Assembly: GCA_014138645.1 (NCBI GenBank) | Contig: JACJIB010000002.1 | Coordinates: 186,001-250,000, forward strand | Direction of reading: 5' to 3' | DNA from: Methylorubrum thiocyanatum | Lineage (GTDB): Bacteria > Pseudomonadota > Alphaproteobacteria > Rhizobiales > Beijerinckiaceae | DNA: 64,000 nt | Shown here: in pieces, positions 25,067 through 33,405 of the stretch | Layout of the letters: every line of letters starts with the position of its first letter | Numbering within the stretch: the stretch's first letter is position 1 | Program-made: the position numbers and the translations under genes | Notes under the pieces: generated by a model | The model's database searches: none | Told to the model about the DNA's origin: nothing | The model's input: the letters and a program-made list of their open reading frames with translations, nothing else

Positions 25067-25527
25067 GGCTGGGCTCCATCCAGAAGGCCGATCTTCCGGG
25101 CGCGCTCGCGCATCGGCGCATCGAGGCCGGCCGGGAACGGCATGGTGCGGAACCGCAGTTCCGCGTCGCAGAGCGCCTTGCCCTCGTGGCGGATGGCGGC
25201 CTTCGTCACCGCGTAGCCCGAGCCGTCGTGCTCAAGGCTCGCCGTGATGTCGAGGGCGGCGCCGGGGCCGACGAAGGAGCGAAAGCGCGCCTTGTCCACC
25301 GCCATCAGGAACGGCATCTGCGCGAAGTCGAGATGGGCCAGCACGAGGTAGCCGGAGGCCTGGGCCATGGTCTCGGTCAGCAGGACGCCCGGCACCAGCG
25401 GATGGCCGGGAAAATGCCCCTCGAAGACCGGGCTCGCCTCCGGCACGAGCGCCCGCGCCTCGATGCGGCCGGCGGCGCGGTCGAGCCGCACCACGGAATC
25501 GATCATCTCGAAATATTCGAGCCGCAT
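25063..25527 (-). CDS. FabZ-like 3-hydroxyacyl-ACP dehydratase of the acpXL operon
   Basis: A 154-residue hot-dog-fold protein. HFPGHPLVPGVLLTE contains the active-site His and the later TMAQ region carries the acidic partner of the FabZ family. It should dehydrate 3-hydroxyacyl chains on AcpXL during elongation of the lipid A very-long-chain acid. It lies 28 bases after acpXL and overlaps fabF2 by 4 bases. The start is the ATG at 25527. Confidence 0.88.
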   Translation of the reverse strand: MRLEYFEMIDSVVRLDRAAGRIEARALVPEASPVFEGHFPGHPLVPGVLLTETMAQASGYLVLAHLDFAQMPFLMAVDKARFRSFVGPGAALDITASLEHDGSGYAVTKAAIRHEGKALCDAELRFRTMPFPAGLDAPMRERARKIGLLDGAQP

Positions 25528-25555
25528 CGCGCGCGAATCCCCGATGCCCGGCGGA

Positions 25556-25852
25556 TCAGGCCTTGGCGGCCTTCTCGGCGACCAGCGCGTCGATGCGCGC
25601 GCAGAGGTTCTTCAGCACGAAATACTGCTCGGCCGGGACCTTGCCCTCGTTGACCTCCTGGGTCCAACGCTCCAGCGGCAGCTTGATCCCGAAGGCCTTG
25701 TCGACCGCGAAGGCGATGTCGAGGAAGGCGAGCGAATCGATGCCGAGATCGTCGATGGCGTGGCTCTCGGGGGTGATCTTGTCGCGCGGGATGTCCGCCG
25801 TCTCGGCGATGATGTCCGCGACGCGGTCGAAGGTGGCGGTCTCGTTCGACAT
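25556..25852 (-). CDS. acpXL: AcpXL, acyl carrier protein for very-long-chain hydroxy acids
   Basis: A 98-residue specialised acyl carrier protein. The phosphopantetheine Ser is in [13 protein letters not shown]. The features that separate AcpXL from the housekeeping ACP are present: the region [18 protein letters not shown] and the tail [14 protein letters not shown]. In rhizobia AcpXL carries the 27-hydroxyoctacosanoate chain that LpxXL transfers to lipid A. It is the first gene of the operon running to 21442. No lpxXL acyltransferase is found in the window. Confidence 0.9.
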   Translation of the reverse strand: MSNETATFDRVADIIAETADIPRDKITPESHAIDDLGIDSLAFLDIAFAVDKAFGIKLPLERWTQEVNEGKVPAEQYFVLKNLCARIDALVAEKAAKA

Positions 25853-26075
25853 TAGGGCTGGCCGCTTTCTCGATTCTTCATGTCCGGCGTCGCCGACCCC
25901 TCACGCGGCACGCCCCCATGGCGCCCGAGCCGGTCCGCGGCCCCGCTTCGCCGCCGGTTCCCGATGGCGCTACTGAAAAGATCGCGACCCCTTACACGAA
26001 GCGGTGGAGCGCGGGCAACCTCGGGCATCGCAGAGCGGCCCGGCCGGTCTCCCGCGCGCCTCTCCCCGCTGCCCT

Positions 26076-26564
26076 TCAGCCGGCCGAGCGGCTGAGGTCG
26101 AGCGCCGGGGCGCGGGTATCCGCCCCCTGCCGCGGCCGCTCGCGGCCGCTGCGGCGGCCCTCCAGCGGGAGCGTCCGCTTGCGCCCCGGCACGCGCGGGC
26201 GCACCAGCTCGCCGAGCGCCACGAAGCGGTCGTTATGGCGCTGGCCCGCATCCTGGATGCCGAAACCCAGGGCGAAGGAGCGGGCGAGATCCGCATCCGC
26301 CGTGACGCCGTAACGCTCCAGCGCGGCCAGGAAGACACGGCGGAAGCTCACCGGCGCGCACCACGCCTTCTCGGCGAGCTGCATCGGCCACGTCCAGAGA
26401 CCATCGCCGCGGCGGCTGGCGATCTCCTCGCGGGCGATGAAGTAGCCGCTCGCCGCATGTTCGAGGCCGTCGTCGCGGAGGCACCAGTCCCGGTCGGGGG
26501 AGGCGTTCTGCGCCGCAGGAGCCGGCCGGTCGATCACGTCGTCGTCGAAGCCGATCTCGATCAT
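26076..26564 (-). CDS. hypothetical protein, acidic N-terminus and basic tail
   Basis: A 162-residue protein without signal peptide or membrane segment. The core (DWCLRDDGLEHAASGYFIAR through TWPMQLAEKAWC, then FRRVFLAALERYGV) looks like a folded alpha/beta domain with aromatic residues and two Cys; the last 40 residues are Arg/Pro-rich. I do not recognise a family. ATG 26564 is preceded by a perfect AGGAGG, so the gene is probably real and well translated. It is upstream of acpXL on the same strand with a 220-base gap. Confidence 0.65.
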   Translation of the reverse strand: MIEIGFDDDVIDRPAPAAQNASPDRDWCLRDDGLEHAASGYFIAREEIASRRGDGLWTWPMQLAEKAWCAPVSFRRVFLAALERYGVTADADLARSFALGFGIQDAGQRHNDRFVALGELVRPRVPGRKRTLPLEGRRSGRERPRQGADTRAPALDLSRSAG

Positions 26565-26939
26565 GGAAGCCTCCTGCCTTGCTCCGCCGCGAGGGCGGCG
26601 AATCGGTCCGGAACGTTCCATGAACAGTGCGTCCGGGCGCCGGAGAGGTCAAGCCTTTGTTCGCAGTTCGTTCCGATTGCGGAGGCTGTGCAGGGTTGCC
26701 GAGGGCGGCATGTGAAACGGCGCTCTCCGGGTAAGGTGGAGAGCCAAGGCCGGTCCGCCGAACCCGCTTCGTCATGCTCAGGCAACCCGGACGGGGTGTA
26801 GCCAAGTCTGATCGTGGCCGGACGGGATTGAAGCAGCCATGGCTCGGCCGGCCGAACGCAGTCGAGCGGTCTCGTTCTTAAGGTTTCGGCGGCATGGTGC
26901 CGGCCGTGACGATTCGGTGCCGGAGCGCTTCCCCAGATC
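26565..26939. other. divergent intergenic region (375 bp)
   Basis: Separates the minus-strand hypothetical gene from the diguanylate cyclase gene and should hold both promoters. A 10-base palindrome, GGAACGTTCC, lies near 26609-26618. I find no gene, RNA or long repeat. Confidence 0.35.
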
Positions 26940-28043
26940 ATGGTCGCCTTGCCGAATGTCCCGACGCTGGGCCTGTGCAGCATTCTGTCGAGCCTCGCCT
27001 TCTTCGGTGTCTTCCTGTGTCTCTGGGGCGGGCGGCGCGATGAAACCTATTTCCTGCACTGGGCCGGTGGCTCGCTGAGCTACGCTCTCGCGATTTTCTG
27101 CTTCAATCATCTCGCGCCGTCGCCGCTGCAGACCGGACTGCTCTACGGCGTGCTCTCGGCCAGCACGCTGGCAGTGCTGACGGGCGTGCGCCGCTTCGAC
27201 GGGCGGCCCCCGTTCCGTCCGTGGATGCTGCTGCCGATTCTGGTCGCGAGCCTCGGCTACATCCTGCCGGCTCTCACCCTCGGGCCGGACGATGCGGCGT
27301 GCCGGATCGGCGGCACTTTCGGCAGCCTGCTGACCATGGCCGTCGCCGGGAGCAGCCTTGCCCTCGGCCGAGCGTCCCGGCCATCGCCGGGACGGCGCAT
27401 CGCGGGGGCGGCGCTGCTGGCCTACATTCCCGGCTTCGTCGCGGCGATGGTGGCGGAAGCCGTGGGCGGCGCGGAGGTCAACATGGCGGCCCTGATCCCG
27501 CTCCTCTCCGACCAATTGCTGCTCGCCGTCCTCAATCTCGGCCTCATCACCATGCCGGGGGAGCGGGCCCAGGCGGAGTTGCGCGAGGCGGCCCGGCGCG
27601 ACTTCCTGACCGGCGCCTGGAACCGGGCCGGCCTCGCTGCTCTCGCTCCGCGTCTGCTGCGGCCGGGCACGGCGGTGATCGTCCTCGACGTCGATCACTT
27701 CAAGGCGATCAACGACGGTCACGGCCACGCCGCCGGCGACCGCGTGCTCACGGCGCTCGCGGGCAGCGTCCAAACCGTCATTCCCGAGCCCGATGCCAGC
27801 CTTGTCCGCCTCGGCGGCGACGAGTTCGTCCTGCTCGTGGCCGACCGGAGCCCGGCCGAGGCGCGCTGGATCGCCGACGAGATCCGCCAGAGATCCGGGC
27901 GGGGGAACGGCCTTCCGGCCTGGACGATCAGCCTCGGCATCGCCGCGGTCGAGCCGGGCGAGACCGACTTTTCGGCAGCCATCGAGCGGGCCGACCGCTC
28001 GCTCTACCGGGCCAAGGCCGAGGGGCGCGACCGCGCGGCCTGA
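26940..28043 (+). CDS. membrane diguanylate cyclase (GGDEF)
   Basis: A 367-residue protein. The first 200 residues hold about six or seven hydrophobic segments, and the C-terminal domain is a GGDEF diguanylate cyclase with an intact active site (RLGGDEFVLL) and the metal-binding DVDHFKAIND. It should make cyclic di-GMP from two GTP in response to a signal felt in or at the membrane. The product-inhibition RxxD site at its usual position is not present (EPD instead). There is no EAL domain. ATG 26940 begins directly before the first hydrophobic segment. Confidence 0.88.
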   Translation: MVALPNVPTLGLCSILSSLAFFGVFLCLWGGRRDETYFLHWAGGSLSYALAIFCFNHLAPSPLQTGLLYGVLSASTLAVLTGVRRFDGRPPFRPWMLLPILVASLGYILPALTLGPDDAACRIGGTFGSLLTMAVAGSSLALGRASRPSPGRRIAGAALLAYIPGFVAAMVAEAVGGAEVNMAALIPLLSDQLLLAVLNLGLITMPGERAQAELREAARRDFLTGAWNRAGLAALAPRLLRPGTAVIVLDVDHFKAINDGHGHAAGDRVLTALAGSVQTVIPEPDASLVRLGGDEFVLLVADRSPAEARWIADEIRQRSGRGNGLPAWTISLGIAAVEPGETDFSAAIERADRSLYRAKAEGRDRAA

Positions 28044-28119
28044 CGCCGGCCCTGGATTGCGGCTCGAACCGCCATAGGTTGCCCGCGCCGCCACAGCGGC
28101 GGAACGGAGCGAGGCGGCG

Positions 28120-29199
28120 ATGCGCCCGAGCGATCAGACGGAGCCCGAGGCCGCCCGCATCCAGAGGGTGCTGCGCGCCCTCTTGGTCGCGGCCTTGCTG
28201 GGGCTCGGCCTCTATATCCTGCACGGGTTCCTGCGGGCGCTGGTCTGGGCGCTGGTGCTCGCCATCGCCCTGTGGCCGCTCTTCAACCGCGCCCGCCACC
28301 GCTTCCCGCCGGGGCGGCACAACATCCTCTGGCCGGCCATCTTCACCGGCCTCGTCGCCGGGCTCCTGCTGCTGCCCATCGCCGGGCTGGCGGTCGAGGC
28401 GGGCCGCGAGGCGCACGACCTTCTGGCCTATGCCCGCGAGGCCGAGCGCAACGGGATCCCCGTCCCGGACTTCGTCGCCCACCTGCCCTATGGGGCTGCG
28501 GCCGTCACCGAGTGGTGGAACGCCCACCTCGCCCATGCGGGTCTGGCGCATGAAGTGACCGAGCGCCTCAACACCACCTCGAACCGCGATCTGACCCGCA
28601 CCCTCGGGGCTGGGCTGGTGCACCGGGTGGTGTTGTTCGGCTTCTGCCTGCTGGCGCTGTTCTTCCTCTTCCGCGAGGGCGATGCGGTGGTCGCCCAGTC
28701 GCTGCGGGCGAGCCAGCGCCTGTTCGGGCCCCGCGGCGAGCGGGTGGCGCGCCAGATGGTGGCCTCCGTCCACGGTACCGTGGACGGGCTCGTCCTCGTC
28801 GGGATCGGCGAGGGTTTCCTGCTCGGGATCGTCTACGCGCTGGCCGGCGTGCCGCATCCGGTGCTGTTCGGGGCGCTCACCGCGGTCGCCGCGATGATCC
28901 CCTTCGGCGCGCCCCTGGCCTTCGGCCTCGCCGCCGTGCTGCTCCTGGCGGGCGGGGCGGTGGTTCCCGCCGCGATCGTGGTGGCGGCCGGCTTCGTCAT
29001 CACGTTTGTGGCCGACCACTTCGTGCGCCCGGCGCTGATCGGCGGCACCACCCGCCTGCCCTTCCTGTGGGTGCTGCTCGGCATCCTCGGCGGCGTCGAG
29101 ACCTTCGGCCTGCTCGGGCTGTTCGTCGGCCCGGCGGTGATGGCCGCGCTGATCCTGCTGTGGCGGGAACTGACGGAGGGGCCGGAGGCGTCGGCCTGA
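28120..29199 (+). CDS. AI-2E/PerM family permease
   Basis: A 359-residue integral membrane protein of the AI-2E (PerM/YdiK-like) family. Two or three helices lie at the N-terminus, a cytoplasmic or periplasmic stretch with the amphipathic segment follows, and five C-terminal helices carry the family-typical ending (LPFLWVLLGILGGVETFGLLG, then GPAVMAALILLWRE). Proposed functions in the family include autoinducer export and sodium/proton antiport; no substrate can be named here. It converges with the Kdo hydroxylase gene with a 4-base gap. Confidence 0.85.
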   Translation: MRPSDQTEPEAARIQRVLRALLVAALLGLGLYILHGFLRALVWALVLAIALWPLFNRARHRFPPGRHNILWPAIFTGLVAGLLLLPIAGLAVEAGREAHDLLAYAREAERNGIPVPDFVAHLPYGAAAVTEWWNAHLAHAGLAHEVTERLNTTSNRDLTRTLGAGLVHRVVLFGFCLLALFFLFREGDAVVAQSLRASQRLFGPRGERVARQMVASVHGTVDGLVLVGIGEGFLLGIVYALAGVPHPVLFGALTAVAAMIPFGAPLAFGLAAVLLLAGGAVVPAAIVVAAGFVITFVADHFVRPALIGGTTRLPFLWVLLGILGGVETFGLLGLFVGPAVMAALILLWRELTEGPEASA

Positions 29200-29203
29200 C
29201 CCC

Positions 29204-30073
29204 TCAGTGCTTCAGCGGCCGGCCGAGCTTGCGCGCCAGGATCCGCTGCGGGCTCTTCTCCGGATCCGCTTGGTCGGCGACCGCGATGTAGGCGGTCTGC
29301 TCCAGCATGTAGCGCCCGCCCATGGCGCCGTGCATCACGAGGTCGGAAAAGGTCACCCAGGTCTCGCCGGGCTGGAAGCGCACATCCGCCTGCGGCGCGT
29401 TGGCCTGGTAGTCCAGGTCGCGCTTCAGGGCGTCGTGGAGGTGCAGCATCAGGTGGTCGTATTCCGAGCGCTTGGCCTTGGTGATCTTCAGCGCGGCGAG
29501 CAGGCTCGCCGAGAGGCCCGAATAGCCCGGCAGCTTCGGCAGGAACTTCTCCGCCATCGAACCGAAATCCTCGCCGACCCGCCACAGCCGCGGCTGACCC
29601 TCGGCGTTGATGTTGCGGAAGATGCGCAGGATGCGCCGCTCGCCGATCGGGTTCGAGGGGAAGGCATCGACATGCATGCGCGTGTCGTCGCGCCGCCAGC
29701 TCAGCTTGCGCTTGTCGACGTCGAACGGCCGGTAGGACGTCCCCGCGAGCGAGACCTTGTTGCGATAGGCCGGGAGATAGGTGTCGATCAGATTTTCCGC
29801 GAAGCGCCGGTAGCGCACCAGCATGTCACGCAGGCGCGCCTGCTCCTCCTCGCTGCCGGCCCCGCCGCGCAGCGCGGCGGTCTCGTTGCGGATCGCGACG
29901 TTCTTGGCCTTGCCGTCGGCGAAGGGGCGCTCGACGAAGCGCTGCTCGAAGGCGTCGAGGGGGAAGTCGAGGTCGCGGAAGACGAGGACCGAGCCGCTCT
30001 CGAGCGCTTCGACGAGGCCGGGCGCGCCCGGCACCGCCTCGGAGCGGGAGACGGGAAGGACGGGGCTGATCAT
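29204..30073 (-). CDS. Kdo hydroxylase family protein (KdoO-like dioxygenase)
   Basis: A 289-residue protein of the Kdo 3-hydroxylase family, Fe(II)/2-oxoglutarate enzymes that hydroxylate the Kdo sugar attached to lipid A. The iron ligands are seen as HVDAF (His134, Asp136) and the distal His in LVMHGAMGG; GERRILRIFRNIN and RYMLEQTAYI are typical family stretches as I remember them. It would act on the inner core of lipopolysaccharide at the cytoplasmic side of the membrane. With the acpXL operon 4 kb away, this part of the genome holds two lipid A/Kdo modification functions. ATG 30073 gives a family-like length. Confidence 0.82.
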   Translation of the reverse strand: MISPVLPVSRSEAVPGAPGLVEALESGSVLVFRDLDFPLDAFEQRFVERPFADGKAKNVAIRNETAALRGGAGSEEEQARLRDMLVRYRRFAENLIDTYLPAYRNKVSLAGTSYRPFDVDKRKLSWRRDDTRMHVDAFPSNPIGERRILRIFRNINAEGQPRLWRVGEDFGSMAEKFLPKLPGYSGLSASLLAALKITKAKRSEYDHLMLHLHDALKRDLDYQANAPQADVRFQPGETWVTFSDLVMHGAMGGRYMLEQTAYIAVADQADPEKSPQRILARKLGRPLKH

Positions 30074-30390
30074 GGCTGATGGTGTCCGCACGATACGATG
30101 GTGCGCGGTGTACCCGACCGGCTCGTGCCCTGCCAACACGTGAAGCGGGCCGGACGAACCGCCCGTCTGCGACCGTTTTCCCGGAGCGTAACGGCGCAGG
30201 ACGGCGGACGGCGCGGTTCGTGCGAGGGGGCGGTCGCCGCGGCCGATCGCCCGGCCCGGCCGTTTTGCGGTGGACGAGGCGGTCTCCCCGCTTGCCCCGC
30301 CTCGCACAGGCGCGTCTCCTCGAAACGGCAACCTGAGGCCCGGGCGCGGCGTTCTCCTGCCGACGTCCGCCCCTGGACGAGGAACCGGCC

Positions 30391-30837
30391 ATGGCGACGC
30401 TGAAGGAATTCGAGGAGTCCCTGCGCGAGCACGGCATGCACATGGCGCTCGCCCTGCTGGAGCGCCTGCGCGAGCGCGACCGCCAGACCCGCACCATCCG
30501 CCCGGCCCGCCGCATCACCGGCCAGAAGATGACCCCGGACCTCGCCCGCGCGATCCTGGAATTGCACGCCTCCACCGGCATGACCCAGCAGGAGATCGCC
30601 TTCAAGGTCGGGGTGAACCAGGGCCGGGTCAACGAGGTGATCAAGCGCGGCAAGTGGCTCGACGACGACCCCCACGCCCCCGAGGCGGTCGCCCGCGACA
30701 AGGCCAAGGCGCGGATGCGCGCCGACCCCAAACCGCAGGCGAAGCCGCGCCCGAAGCCGTCCGCGCGCAGGGAAGCCCCCCGGGCGGCCAAGCGGCCGGC
30801 GGCGCCCCAGGGGCAGCTCGCCTTCGGGGACCTGTAG
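30391..30837 (+). CDS. small helix-turn-helix protein with basic tail
   Basis: A 148-residue protein. The middle contains a resolvase-like helix-turn-helix (GMTQQEIAFKVGVNQGRVNE). The N-terminus is helical and charged; the C-terminal 50 residues are Lys/Pro/Arg-rich (PKPQAKPRPKPSARRE) and disordered, ending in QLAFGDL. It probably binds DNA, perhaps as a regulator or nucleoid-related protein. GAGGA lies upstream of ATG 30391. The cupin gene follows after 4 bases, so they are likely co-transcribed. Confidence 0.65.
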   Translation: MATLKEFEESLREHGMHMALALLERLRERDRQTRTIRPARRITGQKMTPDLARAILELHASTGMTQQEIAFKVGVNQGRVNEVIKRGKWLDDDPHAPEAVARDKAKARMRADPKPQAKPRPKPSARREAPRAAKRPAAPQGQLAFGDL

Positions 30838-30841
30838 GGCG

Positions 30842-31255
30842 ATGGCCGGGACGGGCGAGGCGCTCTGCCGGGTGGTGCGCCCCGGCGAGCCTTTCACCGG
30901 CCGCCAAGGCCTGTCCTACGCGCCCGGCATCTCGGCGGAAACGGCGGGGGCCACGGGCATCCATCTCCAGATGGTGACGATCCCGCCCGGTGCGCGGGCC
31001 AAGGCGCACAAGCACGAGGGTCACGAGACCGCGATCTACGCGCTCGCGGGCACCTCCTGCACGTGGTGGGGCGAGCGCCTGGAGCACCACACCGAACTGA
31101 AGCCCGGCGAGTATTTCTACATCCCGGCCGGCGTGCCGCACCTGCCCTACAATCCGAGCGCCACGGAACCCTGCACGGCGATCATCGCCCGCACCGATCC
31201 GAACGAGCAGGAGAGCGTGGTGCTGCTGCCGGAGCTCGACGGGATCCATCCGTGA
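30842..31255 (+). CDS. cupin-domain protein
   Basis: A 137-residue single-domain cupin. The first cupin motif is seen as KAHKHEGHETAIYALAG, with His and Glu residues suitable for metal, and the second as YFYIPAGVPHLPYN. The fold is compatible with a small dioxygenase, isomerase or ligand-binding protein; the reaction cannot be deduced. It is downstream of the helix-turn-helix gene with a 4-base gap. ATG 30842. Confidence 0.8.
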   Translation: MAGTGEALCRVVRPGEPFTGRQGLSYAPGISAETAGATGIHLQMVTIPPGARAKAHKHEGHETAIYALAGTSCTWWGERLEHHTELKPGEYFYIPAGVPHLPYNPSATEPCTAIIARTDPNEQESVVLLPELDGIHP

Positions 31256-31300
31256 CCGGCGCGGTTGAGGGGGCAGTTCCCCTCGCGCCGGACCCTGTTC

Positions 31301-31612
31301 ATGCGACGCGTTCTCGTGTCCCTGCTCCTCTCGTGGGCCGTGCTCGCCGCCGGCCTCTCGCCGGCCCTGGCGCAGCGCCCCTCGACCACGAACCTCACCT
31401 GTGCCCAGGCCCGCACCGTGGTGGCGCGGCAGGGCGCGGCGGTGCTCGGCACCGGCGGGCCGACCTTCGACCGCTTCGTGCGCGACCGCTCGTTCTGCGA
31501 GGCGACCGAGATCGGCCGACGCGCTTTCGTGCCGACCCGCGACAATCCGGGCTGCTTCGTCGGATACACCTGCTACGAGCCCGGTCCCGGCGACCGGTTC
31601 GGGGATTTCTAG
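31301..31612 (+). CDS. small secreted cysteine-containing protein, conserved in Rhizobiales
   Basis: A 103-residue exported protein. Residues 1-24 are a signal peptide (ending ALAQ). The mature part has four cysteines in LTCAQA, SFCEAT and PGCFVGYTCYEP, likely two disulfides. The pattern NLTCAQARTVVARQGAAVLG and FDRFVRDRSFC is one I associate with short hypothetical proteins widespread in Rhizobiales; no function is known. I chose ATG 31301, which gives a normal signal peptide, over an upstream start that adds 12 basic residues. Confidence 0.75.
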   Translation: MRRVLVSLLLSWAVLAAGLSPALAQRPSTTNLTCAQARTVVARQGAAVLGTGGPTFDRFVRDRSFCEATEIGRRAFVPTRDNPGCFVGYTCYEPGPGDRFGDF

Positions 31613-31687
31613 AGCATCGTTTTGAAAGGTGGCCGCCGGCTTTCGGAAGACGACGATGCGAAACAAAGAGTCGAGAGCACCCACGCG

Positions 31688-31716
31688 AAAACGCCCCGGC
31701 CTGTTCGGCCGGGGCG
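31688..31716 (-). terminator. rho-independent terminator of the hsp20 gene
   Basis: A perfect 10-bp stem (CGCCCCGGCC / GGCCGGGGCG) with a 5-base loop, followed on the minus strand by TTTT. It lies 34 bases after the hsp20 stop. Confidence 0.75.
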
Positions 31717-31749
31717 CGCCTCTGTGGGGTCAGACTGGCGCTTGAGCGC

Positions 31750-32220
31750 TTACGCGGCCTGCTGGACCGAGCCCTCGATCACCGGCTGGCTCGATGGGCG
31801 GCTGGCGATCTCGATGCGGCGCGGCTTCTTCGCCTCCGGGACCTCGCGGACGAGATCGACATGGAGGAGGCCGTTCTCAAGCGCGGCGCCGGTCACCTGG
31901 ACGTGGTCGGCGAGCTGGAAGCGGCGCTCGAAGGCGCGGGCGGCGATGCCCTGATAGAGGACTTCGGCGGACTTGCCCTCGGCGGGCTTGCGCTCGCCCT
32001 TGATGGTGAGGGCGTTCTCCTTCACCTCGATCGACAGGTCGGCCTCGGTGAAGCCGGCGACCGCGACGGTGACGCGGTAGACGTTCTCGCCGGTGCGCTC
32101 GATGTTGTAGGGCGGGTAGGTCGGAGCAGACTCGGTACTCACGAAACCGTCGAGGGCCGAAAACAGGCGGTCGAAACCGACGGTGGAACGGTACAGGGGG
32201 GCCAGATCGAACTGACGCAT
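31750..32220 (-). CDS. small heat-shock protein, Hsp20/alpha-crystallin (IbpA-like)
   Basis: A 156-residue holdase chaperone. The N-terminus MRQFDLAPLYRSTVGFDRLF is characteristic of IbpA-type proteins, and the alpha-crystallin domain runs from about residue 35 (PPYNIERTGENVYRVTVAVAG) to 135, including ENALTIKGER and ENGLLHVDL. It should bind unfolding proteins in heat stress as an oligomer. ATG 32220 is used, with GGAGG seven bases upstream; a GTG directly before it is also possible. Its leader looks like a ROSE thermometer with a heat-shock promoter. Confidence 0.92.
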   Translation of the reverse strand: MRQFDLAPLYRSTVGFDRLFSALDGFVSTESAPTYPPYNIERTGENVYRVTVAVAGFTEADLSIEVKENALTIKGERKPAEGKSAEVLYQGIAARAFERRFQLADHVQVTGAALENGLLHVDLVREVPEAKKPRRIEIASRPSSQPVIEGSVQQAA

Positions 32221-32306
32221 CACATATCCTCCAGAAGAAGCAACATGCTCGATGTATTCGGGTCCGCCCGTGGGCCGGACCGTCGCACCGCCGTCTCGGC
32301 CGGTGC
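32221..32306 (-). promoter_or_regulatory. ROSE-type RNA thermometer in the hsp20 leader
   Basis: The roughly 85-base leader folds, by eye, into GC-rich hairpins (GCACCG/CGGTGC; GGTCC/GGACC extended by GCCC/GGGC) and a last, weak hairpin in which CATGTTGCTTCT pairs with GGAGGATATGTG, covering the ribosome-binding site. The TTGCT segment opposite GGAG, with non-canonical pairs, is the mark of ROSE elements, which melt at heat-shock temperature. I recognised it by pattern; no folding program was used. Confidence 0.72.
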
Positions 32307-32313
32307 ATTGATG

Positions 32314-32342
32314 ATATTGGTGGGCCCGGAAAACCGTGCAAG
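32314..32342 (-). promoter_or_regulatory. candidate RpoH (sigma-32) promoter of hsp20
   Basis: On the minus strand CTTGCA (32342-32337) and CCAATAT (32320-32314) are 16 bases apart, resembling the alphaproteobacterial RpoH pattern (CTTG, about 17 bases, C-TAT-T). Start of transcription would be near 32306, which makes a leader of ROSE length. Confidence 0.5.
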
Positions 32343-32402
32343 AGCCTGCTTGCGAGGATTTTGCATGAGCTTTGCGAAAAATTTTTCAGAGGCGCGACCA
32401 CC

Positions 32403-33392
32403 GTGCTGAGCCTGCGACCCACCCCCGGCAATCCGGTGCCGCCCGGCGCCCGCCTCGTGCCGGTCGAGACCGCCGACGGCGTCTCCCTGCGGGCCGCCAC
32501 GTGGCAGCCGACGACGCGCAGCGTGAAGGGCACGGTCTGCCTGCTGCAGGGCCGGGCCGAGTTCATCGAGAAGTACTTCGAGACGATCTCGGACCTGCGC
32601 GCCCGCGGCTTCTGCGTCGTCGCCTTCGACTGGCGCGGCCAGGGCGATTCCGGTCGGCAGGTGCGGGACGCCCACAAGGGCCATGTCCGCCACTTCGACG
32701 ACTATCGTCTCGACCTCAAGGCGATCACCGAAACCGTGCTGGTGCCGATGATGCCCGAGCCGTATTTCGGGCTCGCCCATTCCATGGGCGGGGCGGTGGC
32801 GCTGACGATCGCGGCGGAGGGCCGGCTGCCGTTCCGGCGGCTCGTGACAGTGGCACCGATGCTGGCGATCCGCATGGTGCGTTGGCCGGCGGGCGCCTCT
32901 CTGCTGGCGCGCGGCCTCCACCGTCTGGGGCTCGGGCGGTGCTACATCCCGTTCGGCAAGGCCGTCTCGATCGCGACGAAACCGTTTGCCGGCAACCGCC
33001 TCTCGACCGATCCGGCGCGCTACGCCCGCAACGCGGCGGCTGCCCGCGAGGTCGGTGCCGGGGCGGTCGGCGATCCGACCATCGCCTGGCTCGCCTCCGC
33101 CTTCCGGGCGATGCGCCGGCTGGAGGATCCGGCGACGGTCCGGCGCATCCGCACGCCCTGCCTGATCGTTGCCGCCGGGGCCGACCCCGTCTGCAGCACG
33201 CCGGCGGTCGAGCGCTTCGCCGCGCGGCTCAAGACCGGCCACCTGATCGTGCTGCCGGGCGCCCGCCACGAGATCCTGACCGAGTGCGACGCCGTCCGCA
33301 CCGATTTCTGGGCGGCCTTCGACGCCTTCATTCCCGGCCACGGGGCGCACGGCGTCGCGGAGGAGGCATCGCACCCTGCCGAAGTCGGCTGA
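32403..33392 (+). CDS. alpha/beta hydrolase, monoacylglycerol lipase/lysophospholipase type
   Basis: A 329-residue serine hydrolase of the Hydrolase_4 (lysophospholipase L2/PldB-like) family. The nucleophile is in GLAHSMGGA, the oxyanion region near VCLLQGRAEFIEKYFE, the acid in AAGADPVCST and the catalytic His in PGARHEIL. It should cleave a lipid ester such as a lysophospholipid or monoglyceride. There is no signal peptide. I chose GTG 32403 with AGAGG upstream, giving the start MLSLRPTPGN; a TTG at 32361 would place it inside the hsp20 promoter region. Confidence 0.85.
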   Translation: MLSLRPTPGNPVPPGARLVPVETADGVSLRAATWQPTTRSVKGTVCLLQGRAEFIEKYFETISDLRARGFCVVAFDWRGQGDSGRQVRDAHKGHVRHFDDYRLDLKAITETVLVPMMPEPYFGLAHSMGGAVALTIAAEGRLPFRRLVTVAPMLAIRMVRWPAGASLLARGLHRLGLGRCYIPFGKAVSIATKPFAGNRLSTDPARYARNAAAAREVGAGAVGDPTIAWLASAFRAMRRLEDPATVRRIRTPCLIVAAGADPVCSTPAVERFAARLKTGHLIVLPGARHEILTECDAVRTDFWAAFDAFIPGHGAHGVAEEASHPAEVG

Positions 33393-33405
33393 GGGTGCGA
33401 CGGCC

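Noticed and set aside
21738..25852. Reading the ACP/KS/KS-like/dehydratase/reductase set as an aryl polyene pigment cluster
   Set aside because: The ACP has the AcpXL-specific [18 protein letters not shown] region, and no aryl polyene acyltransferase, ammonia-lyase or glycosyltransferase-type genes are nearby.
32361..32402. TTG 32361 as start of the alpha/beta hydrolase
   Set aside because: No ribosome-binding site, AT-rich codons unlike the gene, and it would lie in the hsp20 promoter region; GTG 32403 fits better.
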